Shown piece by piece: positions 37,574 to 46,574 of a stretch of DNA of 64,000 nucleotides (positions within the stretch are counted from its first letter, which is position 1; each line of letters starts with the position of its first letter). The position numbers and the translations under genes are program-made. This stretch comes from Flavobacterium sp. (GTDB taxonomy: Bacteria > Bacteroidota > Bacteroidia > Flavobacteriales > Flavobacteriaceae). The notes under the pieces were generated by a model. That model saw only the letters and a program-made list of their open reading frames with translations. It was not told the DNA's origin and did not search any database. The stretch lies in contig JAIXSK010000016.1 of assembly GCA_027484725.1 (NCBI GenBank), positions 392,505 to 456,504 on the forward strand. The letters run 5' to 3'.

Positions 37574-38533
37574 ATGAAATTAAAGATGAGAAAGATTCAG
37601 TTTTCCTATATAGTTTTTATCGGCATTTTATTGATGTCTACTCTGGCTTCGGCTCAGCAGGATCCTCAGTTTACACATTATATGTACAATATGAGCTCTG
37701 TGAATCCGGCCTATGCCACCGATGATCCCGGAGTTATCAATTTGGGCGGCATGTATCGAACCCAATGGGTAGGTGCTGTAGGAGCTCCTAAAACCGTCAA
37801 TGCGTTTGTTCATTCACCCATTGCCAAAAGAGTTGAGGCAGGTTTGTCTATAGTGAGTGATGTGATTGGAGATGTGGTGCATGAAAACAATATCTACGCC
37901 GATGTGGCTTATGTAATTCCGGTTTCAGAAACCAAAAAATTGTCTTTTGGGGTTAAAGGAGGAGTCACACTATTTGATGCCAATTTTAGCGGTTTTCAAT
38001 ATACTGATCCAACCCCTGACCCGGCTTTTTCTGAAAACATCAATAAAACCTTTCCAAACGTTGGAGCCGGTGTGTTTTATTTTAGTGATCATTATTACCT
38101 TGGATTCTCTGCCCCCAATTTACTCAACAGCAAACACCTTGAAAGCAAAGACGGAATTAAAGCCACCGGAGTTGAAGCCACCCACTTTTTCATGACCGGC
38201 GGTTATGTTTTCAATTTAAATCCGAATTTAAAATTCAAGCCGGCATTTATGGCCAAAGGTGTTTCGGGAGCTCCGCTTTCATTAGATGTCACTGCCAATT
38301 TGTTGTTCTTTGATGAATTTGAAGTAGGCGCGGGTTATCGTTGGGACGATTCGGTCAGCGGTTTGGTGGCTTTGAGCATCACGCCCAGTTTAAGAGTGGG
38401 CTATGCTTATGATTATACCTTGTCTAATTTAGGCAGATACAATTCGGGTTCACACGAGATATTTTTATTATTCGATTTAGATACTTCCGATTTGGCATCT
38501 AAAGGCTACGAAAAATCACCAAGGTTCTTTTAA
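37574..38533 (+). CDS. PorP/SprF family outer membrane protein
   Basis: 319 residues; the ATG follows the previous stop with no gap. Signal peptide ends in STLASAQQ. Family hallmarks: QQDPQFTHYMYNMSSVNPAYA, GGMYRTQWVGAVGAPKT, then a chain of about 12-14 amphipathic beta strands and the closing GSHEIFLLFD. SprF is needed in gliding bacteria to export and attach its own type B partner, SprB. The order here (giant type B protein, SprF-like, OmpA-like) makes this protein the likely outer-membrane partner of the 2386-residue protein. Confidence 0.95.
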   Translation: MKLKMRKIQFSYIVFIGILLMSTLASAQQDPQFTHYMYNMSSVNPAYATDDPGVINLGGMYRTQWVGAVGAPKTVNAFVHSPIAKRVEAGLSIVSDVIGDVVHENNIYADVAYVIPVSETKKLSFGVKGGVTLFDANFSGFQYTDPTPDPAFSENINKTFPNVGAGVFYFSDHYYLGFSAPNLLNSKHLESKDGIKATGVEATHFFMTGGYVFNLNPNLKFKPAFMAKGVSGAPLSLDVTANLLFFDEFEVGAGYRWDDSVSGLVALSITPSLRVGYAYDYTLSNLGRYNSGSHEIFLLFDLDTSDLASKGYEKSPRFF

Positions 38534-38545
38534 TTCGAGACAAGC

Positions 38546-40423
38546 ATGAAAAAATACGTTTATATATTTCTGATTATTTCTTTGCATGCAGCGACATATG
38601 CGCAAAAAGGTCGCGAAAAAAAGGCCGATGCATTATTCAACAAGCGTTCGTATGTAAAGGCTGCTGAATTGTACGAGCAAGTTGACGAGAACGAGCACGT
38701 TTTAAAAAATCTCGGCGATTGCTATTATAACAATGCACAGGTCAAAGATGCGGTAAGGGTCTACGGCAAATTAATGCTCACCCACAAAGACAGTCTAGAT
38801 CCTGAATACTATTTCAAATATGCGCATGTACTGATGGGTAGTGGTGATTATGACAAAGGCGATGCCATCATGGCTCAGTATCTCAAATACAAAGTGAGTA
38901 CTCCGAAGTTTATTGCCAACCTCAAAACCAATGTACCCTATAATTATGAGGTGCAAACCATGTCTAAAAGCACTTCAAACGGTGATTTCGGAATGGTATT
39001 TTACGGTGATAAAGTAGCTTTTGCTTCTTTGCGTGCCGGTGACGGAAAATCATATGGTTGGAATGAACGCGCTTATCTAGATTTATTTAGTGCCGACGTC
39101 AATGCCAAAGGATTACTGACCAATATTGAGCCTTTTCCGAAAGAAATCAACACCAAAACACATGAGAGCAATCCGACTTTTAGTCAAGACGGACACATCA
39201 TGTACTTTAGCCGAACCAACGATAAAAAGGTAAAAATAGGCAAGGAAAAAATTGCTAATATCAAGATTTTTAAAGCTGAATTTACAGACGGAAAATGGAC
39301 CAACATTAAACCACTTCCGTTTTGTAAAGACGAATTTTCATGTGAGCATCCGGTGCTGACCAAAGACGGAAAACGATTGTATTTTTCAAGCGATATGCCC
39401 GGTTCAGTGGGTTCATTTGACTTGTATTACGTTGATGTCAACGAAGACGGAACTTATGGCGAGCCGATGAATTTAGGCAAAGCGGTCAATACCATTCACC
39501 GTGAGCAATTCCCTGAAATTTCTAATGATGGCAGCACCTTGTACTTTGCCTCAGACGGCCATCAGGGTATGGGCGGATTGGATATTTTTATGAGTAAATC
39601 ATTCCAAGGCGGTGAATTTGCCAAACCCATCAACTTAGGCGAAACACTCAACAGCGCTATGGATGATTTTAGTTATGTGGTGGATGAGAAACGCAACTTA
39701 GGCTATTTTTCATCCAACCGAAAAGGCGGCGATAACCTATACAGTTTTACCCGAACTGAAAACCAAGAGCGGTATGTAGTTGAGGGCGATGTACGCGACA
39801 AGAACACCCAAAATCTATTACCGGGAACCATGGTTTCGCTCTATGATGAAAACAATATTTTGATTGGTCAAATGGTGGTGGGTGCTGATGCTGATTATGT
39901 CTTTGCCACTGAGCCCAATAAAAAATACCGCATTGAGGCCACGCGTGATTTTTACATTCCGCACAGCGAAGAATTCATGACCAATGAAGACGGTAAATTG
40001 CGTTACACCATTGAACTCTTTATGGAATGCTATGACGATGCTGAAGAAATCATCACCAAACGTCAAGACGGAAAAGTGCAAATCGTACTTGAAAACATCT
40101 ATTTTGACTTGAACAAGTGGGACATCAAACCCGATGCTGCCAGAATCTTGGATGTGTTGGTTGACTTGCTCAAAAAATACCCTGAAATGGAAATTGAGTT
40201 GGGCGCACACACAGATTCACGCGCTTCTAACACCTACAATATCATGTTGTCCAATCGTCGTGCGGCCTCTACTTTAGAGTATTTGGTAGACAACGGCATC
40301 AAGCGCAGAAGATTACGTTCAAAAGGTTATGGTGAAACCAGACCACTGGTGAATTGCGGTGATACTTGTACCGAACAAGAACACTCCATCAACCGCCGAT
40401 GTGAATTTATTATTTTGAAATAA
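38546..40423 (+). CDS. OmpA family protein with TPR-like and PD40 domains
   Basis: 625 residues, 12 bases after the SprF-like gene. Signal peptide to about residue 19. TPR-like helices about 20-130 (KKADALFNKRSYVKAAELYE), PD40/WD40-like propeller blades about 140-410 (DGHIMYFSRTND, GKRLYFSSDMPGS, DGSTLYFASDGHQGMGGLD, YFSSNRKGG), a carboxypeptidase-regulatory-like domain about 415-490 and a C-terminal OmpA peptidoglycan-binding domain about 510-625 (LENIYFDLNKWDIKPDA, ELGAHTDSRAS, LSNRRAAST, GYGETRP). It likely fixes the exported complex to the cell wall. The same domain order is usual beside SprF homologues. Confidence 0.95.
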   Translation: MKKYVYIFLIISLHAATYAQKGREKKADALFNKRSYVKAAELYEQVDENEHVLKNLGDCYYNNAQVKDAVRVYGKLMLTHKDSLDPEYYFKYAHVLMGSGDYDKGDAIMAQYLKYKVSTPKFIANLKTNVPYNYEVQTMSKSTSNGDFGMVFYGDKVAFASLRAGDGKSYGWNERAYLDLFSADVNAKGLLTNIEPFPKEINTKTHESNPTFSQDGHIMYFSRTNDKKVKIGKEKIANIKIFKAEFTDGKWTNIKPLPFCKDEFSCEHPVLTKDGKRLYFSSDMPGSVGSFDLYYVDVNEDGTYGEPMNLGKAVNTIHREQFPEISNDGSTLYFASDGHQGMGGLDIFMSKSFQGGEFAKPINLGETLNSAMDDFSYVVDEKRNLGYFSSNRKGGDNLYSFTRTENQERYVVEGDVRDKNTQNLLPGTMVSLYDENNILIGQMVVGADADYVFATEPNKKYRIEATRDFYIPHSEEFMTNEDGKLRYTIELFMECYDDAEEIITKRQDGKVQIVLENIYFDLNKWDIKPDAARILDVLVDLLKKYPEMEIELGAHTDSRASNTYNIMLSNRRAASTLEYLVDNGIKRRRLRSKGYGETRPLVNCGDTCTEQEHSINRRCEFIILK

Positions 40424-40450
40424 TATAGATTGTAATTAATAATTTGGGTT

Positions 40451-40482
40451 AAAAGTGTCGTTAGCAGTAGCGGCACTTTTTT
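40451..40482 (+). terminator. rho-independent terminator of the surface-protein operon
   Basis: AAAAGTGtCG pairs with CGgCACTTTT and the T-run TTTTTT follows. It closes the giant protein, SprF and OmpA unit. Confidence 0.8.
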
Positions 40483-40500
40483 GTTGCTAAATTACTGAGC

Positions 40501-40527
40501 TTGGGCTCAATTAGAATGTTATCTTTG
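40501..40527 (+). promoter_or_regulatory. Bacteroidota-type promoter of pafA (TTG-N16-TATCTTTG)
   Basis: TTG at 40501-40503 and TATCTTTG at 40520-40527, 23 bases upstream of the ATG. One of the best consensus promoters in the window. Confidence 0.7.
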
Positions 40528-40550
40528 TCATTCAGTAATATCATTGATTC

Positions 40551-42164
40551 ATGAAAAAGTATCTAAGCTGCTTGCTTTTAAGCGTATCTTTTCTGCAAGC
40601 CCAGCAAAAACCCAAATTAGTCGTCGGCATTGTGGTCGATCAAATGAAGCCAGAGTACCTCAATCGTTTTGCTGGTGATTTTTCAGCCAATGGTTTTAAA
40701 AAACTCATGAGCCAGGGCTATGTTTTTAGCAACATGCATTACAATTATTTGCCCACTTATACGGCTCCAGGGCATGCCTCTATTTATACCGGAACCACAC
40801 CGGCGCAACACGGAATTGTCAGCAACGAATGGTACAGCCGCAGTTTTGGGAAAGAACGTTATTGTACCGATGACGATTCAGTTCAGATGTTGGGCGAAGG
40901 CAAAGCCGACGAAGGAAAAATGTCGCCCAAAAACCTTCAGGCCACCACCATCACCGATGAACTCAGATTGGCTACCAACTTCAAAGGCAAAGTCATTGGT
41001 ATGAGCCTCAAAGACCGCGGTGCTATATTGCCCGCCGGACATTTTGCTAATTGGGCTTTTTGGTACAGCAAAACGGGCAACTTTATTTCAAGCACGTTCT
41101 ACGGAACCGCTTTGCCTGATTGGGTCAATAAGTTCAATGCCGAGAAAAACTACATGGATTTTCTCAGCCAACCTTGGAACTTGCTCAAACCTATTGAAAC
41201 CTACAACGAAAGTTTGCCCGACGATAACCCGTATGAAGGCAAATTATATAAAGTTGACAAGCCAGTATTTCCGTATGATTTAAAGGCCATGTACGACAAA
41301 AACGACGCGGGTGTCATTCGCACCACGCCCTTTGGCAATGACTTACTTGCGCTGTTTGCCAAACGCGCTATAGAGGCCGAGCAACTGGGCCAAGATGAAG
41401 TAACTGATTTTCTCACCGTGAGTTTTTCATCGACTGATTATGTAGGGCACATCCTCGGGCCGCGCTCTATAGAGTTGCAAGACACCTACCTCAGACTTGA
41501 TTTGACCTTGGCTGATTTAATGAGCTACCTCGACCAAAAAGTAGGCAAAGGCAATTATTTGATGTTTCTCACGGCTGATCATGCTGGCGCTGAGAACGCA
41601 CAGTTTTTATCTGACCACAAATACAACGTTGCACCCATTGATCCGAAAGACATTGCCAAAGGTTTGCGCCAATTTTCAAATGATGCGTATGGCGTTGATT
41701 TGATCAAAGAATACGCAAGCTTTAACGTGTTTTTAGATCGCGACAAAATCAAATCCAAAGCCTTGAACTTGAACGAGGTCAAACAAGCATTCAAAGATTA
41801 TCTGATGACCCAGCCGCAGGTGAAACGCGTGTATACCGAAGAAGAAATCCTGAGCCAAAGTGGTGCCGATTACCATTTAGATTGCATTGCCAAAGGATAT
41901 GACGTTACCCAAAACGGCGATTTGGTCATCTTGGATAAACCCGGATATATTGAATACGGAAAAACCGGAACCTCCCACGGAACCACTTATAGTTATGATA
42001 CCCATGTGCCGCTTATTTTTTATGGATGGAACATCAAACCCGGGCAAACATCCGATAGAAAGATAATTACTGAAATTGCGCCAACACTTGCGCAAAAATT
42101 AGGGATTACTTTTCCGAATGCCACCACAGGACAGGTACTCACTGAAATCATTGATCACAAATAA
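40551..42164 (+). CDS. pafA: PafA-type alkaline phosphatase, periplasmic
   Basis: 537 residues with signal peptide MKKYLSCLLLSVSFLQAQ. Active-site residues match Elizabethkingia PafA in identity and spacing: D30, nucleophile T71 (TYTAPGHAS), N92 (VSNEWY), K154 and R156 (SLKDRGA). PafA has T79, N100, K162 and R164, the same intervals. Remaining metal ligands lie in SSTDYVGH, TADHAG and SHG. A two-zinc phosphomonoesterase releasing phosphate outside the inner membrane; PafA enzymes are known for activity that phosphate does not repress. Own promoter; seven bases before the next gene. Confidence 0.95.
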   Translation: MKKYLSCLLLSVSFLQAQQKPKLVVGIVVDQMKPEYLNRFAGDFSANGFKKLMSQGYVFSNMHYNYLPTYTAPGHASIYTGTTPAQHGIVSNEWYSRSFGKERYCTDDDSVQMLGEGKADEGKMSPKNLQATTITDELRLATNFKGKVIGMSLKDRGAILPAGHFANWAFWYSKTGNFISSTFYGTALPDWVNKFNAEKNYMDFLSQPWNLLKPIETYNESLPDDNPYEGKLYKVDKPVFPYDLKAMYDKNDAGVIRTTPFGNDLLALFAKRAIEAEQLGQDEVTDFLTVSFSSTDYVGHILGPRSIELQDTYLRLDLTLADLMSYLDQKVGKGNYLMFLTADHAGAENAQFLSDHKYNVAPIDPKDIAKGLRQFSNDAYGVDLIKEYASFNVFLDRDKIKSKALNLNEVKQAFKDYLMTQPQVKRVYTEEEILSQSGADYHLDCIAKGYDVTQNGDLVILDKPGYIEYGKTGTSHGTTYSYDTHVPLIFYGWNIKPGQTSDRKIITEIAPTLAQKLGITFPNATTGQVLTEIIDHK

Positions 42165-42171
42165 ATTTGAC

Positions 42172-43407
42172 ATGATGCGTTTGTATTTTGGTTTGATATC
42201 ATTGGTTTTTGTAGTACAAGTTCAAGCACAACAAGCTTGGCCGGCCTCATCGTGGGCTTCAGCTAGTAATCTCACGAGTCTCATGGATGCCGCCGGTATT
42301 GACCAGCTCAGCGGTTTGCATTGGAACCCTGTCAACAACCGATTATACGCTGTTCAAAACAACGGACGCGTACGTGTGTTGCAGTATAATCCGGCCACCC
42401 AAGTGTTCTCACAAATAGGCAGTAAGTCGCTTTCAGGCGGGCCCGAAGGCATTACTCAAGCCAATTTATCGGCCAATGAGTTTTATGTGGTAGATGAGAA
42501 CAACTACGAAATTCAAAAGTATACCCACAACAGCTCGTTTTCAACGGTCAATCAATCGCGCTCTTGGAACTTACTCAGCGCGCCATCGCCCATGCAAGAC
42601 ACCGGAAACACTGGGCCCGAAGGCATTTGTTTTATTCCCGATAGTTATTTAACCGCCATTGGTTTTACCAGTTCGGTTACCGGACAATTGTATACCTCGA
42701 CCAAAGGCGCGGGCGGATTGTTTTTGATCGCGCACCAAGACGGTGGTTATATTTGGGTGTTTGATATCAATCCGAATGTGACCGATGATTTTGCCTATGT
42801 CGGAAAGTATCAAACCAATCGCCAAGAAAGCTGCGATTTGGCTTTTGATCGCTCAACGGGTTTGCTGTATATACTGCACAATATTGATGCTAATTACCTC
42901 GAAGTGACTGATATGACTTTGTCAGCGGCCACCAGTGCCAATGCGGCTTTTCATACCGTAGCCGAATATTTTATCCCAACCGCGGGTGATGGCAACGAAA
43001 ACTTCGAAGGTTTTGCGCTCATGCCCAAATGCAACAGCACCGTGACCGGAAGCGCTTGGTTGTGCCGCGATGTTTCAAACAATGAAGACACATCCATTTT
43101 GACCTCTGCGCTCAAGCGATTTACCAATTTTACCGCTGCGGGCAATTGCACGCCTTTGGCGCAAAATACTTTTGAAACCTCAGAAATCGCAGTCTATCCG
43201 AATCCTTTTGTGAGCGAGTTGTATATCAGCGGAATTCATGCAAATCAAGCGCAAGCTAAAATTTACAATGAATTGGGTCAACTCATGGATGCACCCAAAA
43301 TTTTGGGCAATAGGCTAGAGGTCAATCCGCAGTTAGCCACGGGTTTTTATGTATTGCAATGGATGCAAGACGGTCAAATCATGACCCAAAAAATCTACAA
43401 GCTATAA
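42172..43407 (+). CDS. T9SS-secreted beta-propeller (SdiA-regulated/esterase-like) protein
   Basis: 411 residues from ATG 42172 (ATG 42175 also possible), start of a signal peptide ending in VQVQAQ. The mature part has propeller-like repeats of the SdiA-regulated/phytase-like type: GIDQLSGLHWNPVNNRLYAV, GGPEGITQANLSANEFYVVD, GPEGICFIP, QESCDLAFDRSTGLLYIL and NFEGFALMP. Paired Cys near the end, then a type A sorting domain (VYPNPFVSELYISG, IYNELGQLM, GFYVLQWMQDG). Extracellular; the substrate is not clear, possibly a phosphoester given its tight linkage to pafA (inference). Confidence 0.85.
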   Translation: MMRLYFGLISLVFVVQVQAQQAWPASSWASASNLTSLMDAAGIDQLSGLHWNPVNNRLYAVQNNGRVRVLQYNPATQVFSQIGSKSLSGGPEGITQANLSANEFYVVDENNYEIQKYTHNSSFSTVNQSRSWNLLSAPSPMQDTGNTGPEGICFIPDSYLTAIGFTSSVTGQLYTSTKGAGGLFLIAHQDGGYIWVFDINPNVTDDFAYVGKYQTNRQESCDLAFDRSTGLLYILHNIDANYLEVTDMTLSAATSANAAFHTVAEYFIPTAGDGNENFEGFALMPKCNSTVTGSAWLCRDVSNNEDTSILTSALKRFTNFTAAGNCTPLAQNTFETSEIAVYPNPFVSELYISGIHANQAQAKIYNELGQLMDAPKILGNRLEVNPQLATGFYVLQWMQDGQIMTQKIYKL

Positions 43408-43409
43408 TT

Positions 43410-44615
43410 TTATTCAGCCAACAGAATCTGGTTGCGCAGCAAATCGTCTAAAGTTTCGCGTTCGCGGATCAGATAACCTTGACCATTTTTGTATAAAACC
43501 TCGGCGGGTTTATAGCGCGCGTTGTAGTTCGATGACATCGAAAAACAATAAGCCCCAGCGTTTCTGAAACACAAAATATCGCCTTCTTTGATTTCGGCAA
43601 TGCGGCGGTTGTTGGCAAAAGTATCGGTCTCGCAAATGTAGCCCACCACGGTATAAAAACGCTCTTTTCCTTTGGGGTTGGAGATGTTCTCAATATGGTG
43701 TTGCGATCCGTATAACATCGGGCGAATTAAATGGTTAAAACCACTGTCTATCCCTGCAAAAACGGTTGAAGTGGTTTGTTTGACTACATTTACTTGGGCC
43801 AAGAAAAAGCCGGCTTCACTCACCAAAAATTTGCCCGGTTCAAAGGCCAAAGTGAGTGGTTGGCCGTATTGTTTTTCAAAAGCCAAAAAGCGTTTGCTGA
43901 GTTTGCGACCGAGCTCTTCAATGTCGGTTTCAATGTCGCCTTTTTTGTAGGGAACCTTAAATCCGCTGCCAAAATCCAAGAATTCTAAGTTTTTAAAATG
44001 GATGGCGGTGTCAAACAAAATCTCGGCGGCGTATAAAAACACTTCAATGTCTAAAATATCTGAGCCCGTATGCATGTGAATACCGTTGATGCGCATACCG
44101 GTATTTTCAACAATGCGCAGCATATGCGGCAATTGATGAATCGAGATGCCGAACTTGCTGTCAATATGCCCCACCGAAATATTGGTGTTGCCACCGGCCA
44201 TCACGTGCGGATTGATGCGAATGCACACCGGAACCTCCGGATATTTGGCTCCGAAATGTTCCAGCACCGATAAGTTGTCAATGTTGATTTGAACGCCTAG
44301 CGCAGCGGCGGCTTCAATTTCTTCAAACGAAACGCCGTTGGGCGTAAAGATAATTTGTTCGGGTGTAAAGCCTGCGTGCAAACCCAACTGCACTTCTTGA
44401 ATGGATACCGTATCAAGCCCAGCGCCCATTTGTTTGAACAGTTGCAATATGGAAATATTTGACAACGCTTTCATGGCGTAATTCACACGCAAGCGCTCTA
44501 CTTTAGCAAAGGCTTTGGTCAGGCGCTCATACTGCGTTTGTATTTTGTGTGCGTCATACACATATAAAGGGCAGCCAAATTCGTTGGCCAGAGCGGTAAG
44601 TTCAGAGGGTTGCAT
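43410..44615 (-). CDS. lysA: diaminopimelate decarboxylase
   Basis: 401 residues, PLP-dependent fold III enzyme. K49 in NYAMKALSN carries PLP; the glycine loop is FGSGFKVPY; EPGKFLVSEAG and active-site Cys in GYICETDTFA complete the site. It decarboxylates meso-diaminopimelate to lysine, the last step of the pathway. Tail to tail with the propeller gene, two bases apart and without a visible hairpin between. Confidence 0.95.
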   Translation of the reverse strand: MQPSELTALANEFGCPLYVYDAHKIQTQYERLTKAFAKVERLRVNYAMKALSNISILQLFKQMGAGLDTVSIQEVQLGLHAGFTPEQIIFTPNGVSFEEIEAAAALGVQINIDNLSVLEHFGAKYPEVPVCIRINPHVMAGGNTNISVGHIDSKFGISIHQLPHMLRIVENTGMRINGIHMHTGSDILDIEVFLYAAEILFDTAIHFKNLEFLDFGSGFKVPYKKGDIETDIEELGRKLSKRFLAFEKQYGQPLTLAFEPGKFLVSEAGFFLAQVNVVKQTTSTVFAGIDSGFNHLIRPMLYGSQHHIENISNPKGKERFYTVVGYICETDTFANNRRIAEIKEGDILCFRNAGAYCFSMSSNYNARYKPAEVLYKNGQGYLIRERETLDDLLRNQILLAE

Positions 44616-45007
44616 GAGCTTGATTTTTAAGCAAATCTAAACCGCTTGGTTGGCTTGTGCAAATATTCTAGGCAAGAAATCTTGCGCTAACTTTTTCTTG
44701 TTAGTGTCGCTTTGCCGAACAGCGAACCAAGTAAGCTTTGCAAAAAAGAATTTTTTAGGTAATTTTAATATATTAGCGATTGAAAATATTACAAAAGCGT
44801 TAGCTTTTACTCTGCGATAGCAAATCTGATAAATTTATATTTAGAAGCAGAATAAGTAATAAACGCTCACGTCTAGGCGTGGGCCTTACTTATTCTTATA
44901 GGTTAGGTTTGCCAGAACCCGCTATCTTAGGATTTAGTTACAAACCCACGCTTTTTTATTGTTTAATTTTCGCATTTGGATTTGATGCGTTTCAAAACAA
45001 ACCTAAA
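44616..45007. other. non-coding, AT-rich leader of the accessory island
   Basis: Nearly 400 bp without a credible gene. It holds a small palindrome GCAAGAAATCTTGC near 44671 and the long hairpin described at 44849-44896. A frame open from GTG 44879 into the next gene lacks coding character before 45008. Composition shifts here from the lysA gene to markedly AT-rich DNA. Confidence 0.5.
44849..44896. repeat. long perfect-armed inverted repeat (hairpin)
   Basis: AGAATAAGTAA (44849-44859) and TTACTTATTCT (44886-44896) are exact reverse complements, with a second inner pair CACG/CGTG near 44868 and 44878. It may be a terminator-like structure, a repeat-element relic or the end of an inserted segment. 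Confidence 0.6.
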
Positions 45008-45463
45008 ATGAAAAACATTGTTTCGTTATTGTGTTTATTGCTTTTCATTAATTACACTACTCGCGCACAAAATAGGTATAGGGATTATGTTATTTTTACC
45101 TTGAATAACAAATATCATGATACGTACCAAATGAATTTCAACGCAAAAAGCACAGAAAATGCTTTGCTTATAAATATAGTTATGTACGCTCCCGATAATT
45201 ACCCTGAAATGATGAAGAATGAAAAAACCATCCTAAAAACATCAAAGGAAATTGCTGCAACATTTATAAAAAATGCTTTTGATGATGAATTAACAAATTA
45301 CATTTATAACAAATGTGAATATTGGGAAATAGACTTTGTATTTTACTATCAAGCAAATGACGGCTCTTCTTACGACATAAAATACACTTTTGGCATAGAA
45401 AATATACCTAAATTAAAAAGTGACATTGATTATATTTCAGGAATGATTTATAAAGGAATATAA
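45008..45463 (+). CDS. secreted protein of unknown function
   Basis: 151 residues from ATG 45008, which begins the signal peptide MKNIVSLLCLLLFINYTTRA. The mature protein is mixed helix and strand, with NRYRDYVIFTLNNKYHDTYQ, KTSKEIAATFIKNAF and a Tyr-rich YWEIDFVFYYQANDGSSYDI. No domain recognised. Codon usage is more AT-rich than in flanking housekeeping genes, consistent with an acquired segment. Confidence 0.65.
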   Translation: MKNIVSLLCLLLFINYTTRAQNRYRDYVIFTLNNKYHDTYQMNFNAKSTENALLINIVMYAPDNYPEMMKNEKTILKTSKEIAATFIKNAFDDELTNYIYNKCEYWEIDFVFYYQANDGSSYDIKYTFGIENIPKLKSDIDYISGMIYKGI

Positions 45464-45471
45464 ATAATATA

Positions 45472-45495
45472 AAAGCCCTGCGCCAACAGGGCTTT
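45472..45495. terminator. hairpin terminator
   Basis: Perfect nine-base-pair stem AAAGCCCTG (45472-45480) with CAGGGCTTT (45487-45495), loop CGCCAA. T-run is short on +, longer on the opposite strand. Confidence 0.7.
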
Positions 45496-45540
45496 AAAAA
45501 TCACACTTTAATCTATTTTAATCCATTAAAATATAATTAT

Positions 45541-45801
45541 ATGGAATATGTTTTTACAAAAGAAGAAGCAAAAATTCTAAAGGAATTTTATACGCCATTA
45601 ATTATGGGTAAACCTATTAAAGGGAATAGAAACGATATTCTAATAACTGAAATAGAAATAAAAGATTTCGGGAGTAATGAATACGGTTTGTTTTGCATAG
45701 CTAAATATGGGTTTGATGTTTTCAATAGAAAAATTTCTGAATACATAGAAGAATTTAATATCATTTCTCCAAATGATGTTTTAAACGGTCAATCTCAATA
45801 G
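45541..45801 (+). CDS. small acidic cytoplasmic protein, unknown function
   Basis: 86 residues, no signal peptide. Helix FTKEEAKILKEFYTPLI, then ILITEIEIKDFGSNEYGLFC, strand and closing acidic helix. Not recognised. Shares low G+C with its neighbours on the island. Coding status rests on the clean start, length and lack of an alternative frame. Confidence 0.5.
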   Translation: MEYVFTKEEAKILKEFYTPLIMGKPIKGNRNDILITEIEIKDFGSNEYGLFCIAKYGFDVFNRKISEYIEEFNIISPNDVLNGQSQ

Positions 45802-45951
45802 ATAATAAGTATTCTCTGTCTGTGTCAAAAATTAAATGAAAAGTATAGAGGTATTTATTTATTAACTCTTTGAGCTTTGTTTCACTTGGTTTATATACTT
45901 CAAGTATTTTAATTTATTTAATCATACTAACACCTTAAAGCGTAAATACAA

Positions 45952-46224
45952 ATGCAACACTTTGAACTAATTATAAATTCAGTAATAGATAAGTATAAAT
46001 TAGAAGTTGACGCAAAATATCCAAATAATTATTTTGGTAATGATTCTTATAATAGGAATCAATTTTGCATTTTAAATAGAGAAATCATGGCTCAAGAAAT
46101 AAAGCAACGAATGATAGATTGTAATGATGTTAATATTAATGTAAACGACCCGATAATTAAGACGGCTGTTGTTGTTGCTCTAAATAATTTTTCAAATTAT
46201 TGTAATAATCATGGCCGCTTATAA
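45952..46224 (+). CDS. small protein of unknown function
   Basis: 90 residues, starting MQHFELIINSVIDKYKLEVD, Asn-rich, no signal peptide or membrane segment. Not recognised. AT-rich composition like the two genes before it. A leader of 150 bp without features separates it from the previous gene. Confidence 0.45.
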   Translation: MQHFELIINSVIDKYKLEVDAKYPNNYFGNDSYNRNQFCILNREIMAQEIKQRMIDCNDVNINVNDPIIKTAVVVALNNFSNYCNNHGRL

Positions 46225-46534
46225 CTGCTAAACGAAAATCGAAACCGGTATTTCGTATTTTATTTTCTTCCCGCATTATCGATTTTATAAACGAGATGCA
46301 TACTGTGTTTATAGATTATTTGAACCGCGCTTAAAACTTCCTCAATCACGTGTCTTTTGATTTGTTATTTCCTTTGATTAATATACAACTACCTTTTTAA
46401 TAAAAAATAGTCTAGAAGCTAAGACGATAATAAAGCCACAAGCTATGAATGCTGTTAGCGTACAGCAGGAATAAGCTCCTAAAAAATCTTAAAATTATCT
46501 ACAAAAAGGCCGTCCAACTTAGAATGCTTTTTAT
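46225..46534. other. intergenic remainder of the AT-rich island
   Basis: About 310 bp without a gene. It has several loosely repeated AGCTA-type words (GAAGCTAAGA, CAAGCTATGA, GCTGTTAGCGTACAGC near 46445) that could be a decayed short repeat, but nothing definite. Confidence 0.35.
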
Positions 46535-46542
46535 TATTTTTG
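46535..46542 (+). promoter_or_regulatory. -7 box of sucC
   Basis: TATTTTTG, exact TAnnTTTG, 32 bases upstream of the sucC ATG. Confidence 0.5.
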
Positions 46543-46574
46543 TGGCACTCTAAAAAGCATAACGCACAATCAAT

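Noticed and set aside
44879..45007. N-terminal extension of the gene at 45008
   Set aside because: It begins at a GTG inside a hairpin and precedes a complete signal peptide.
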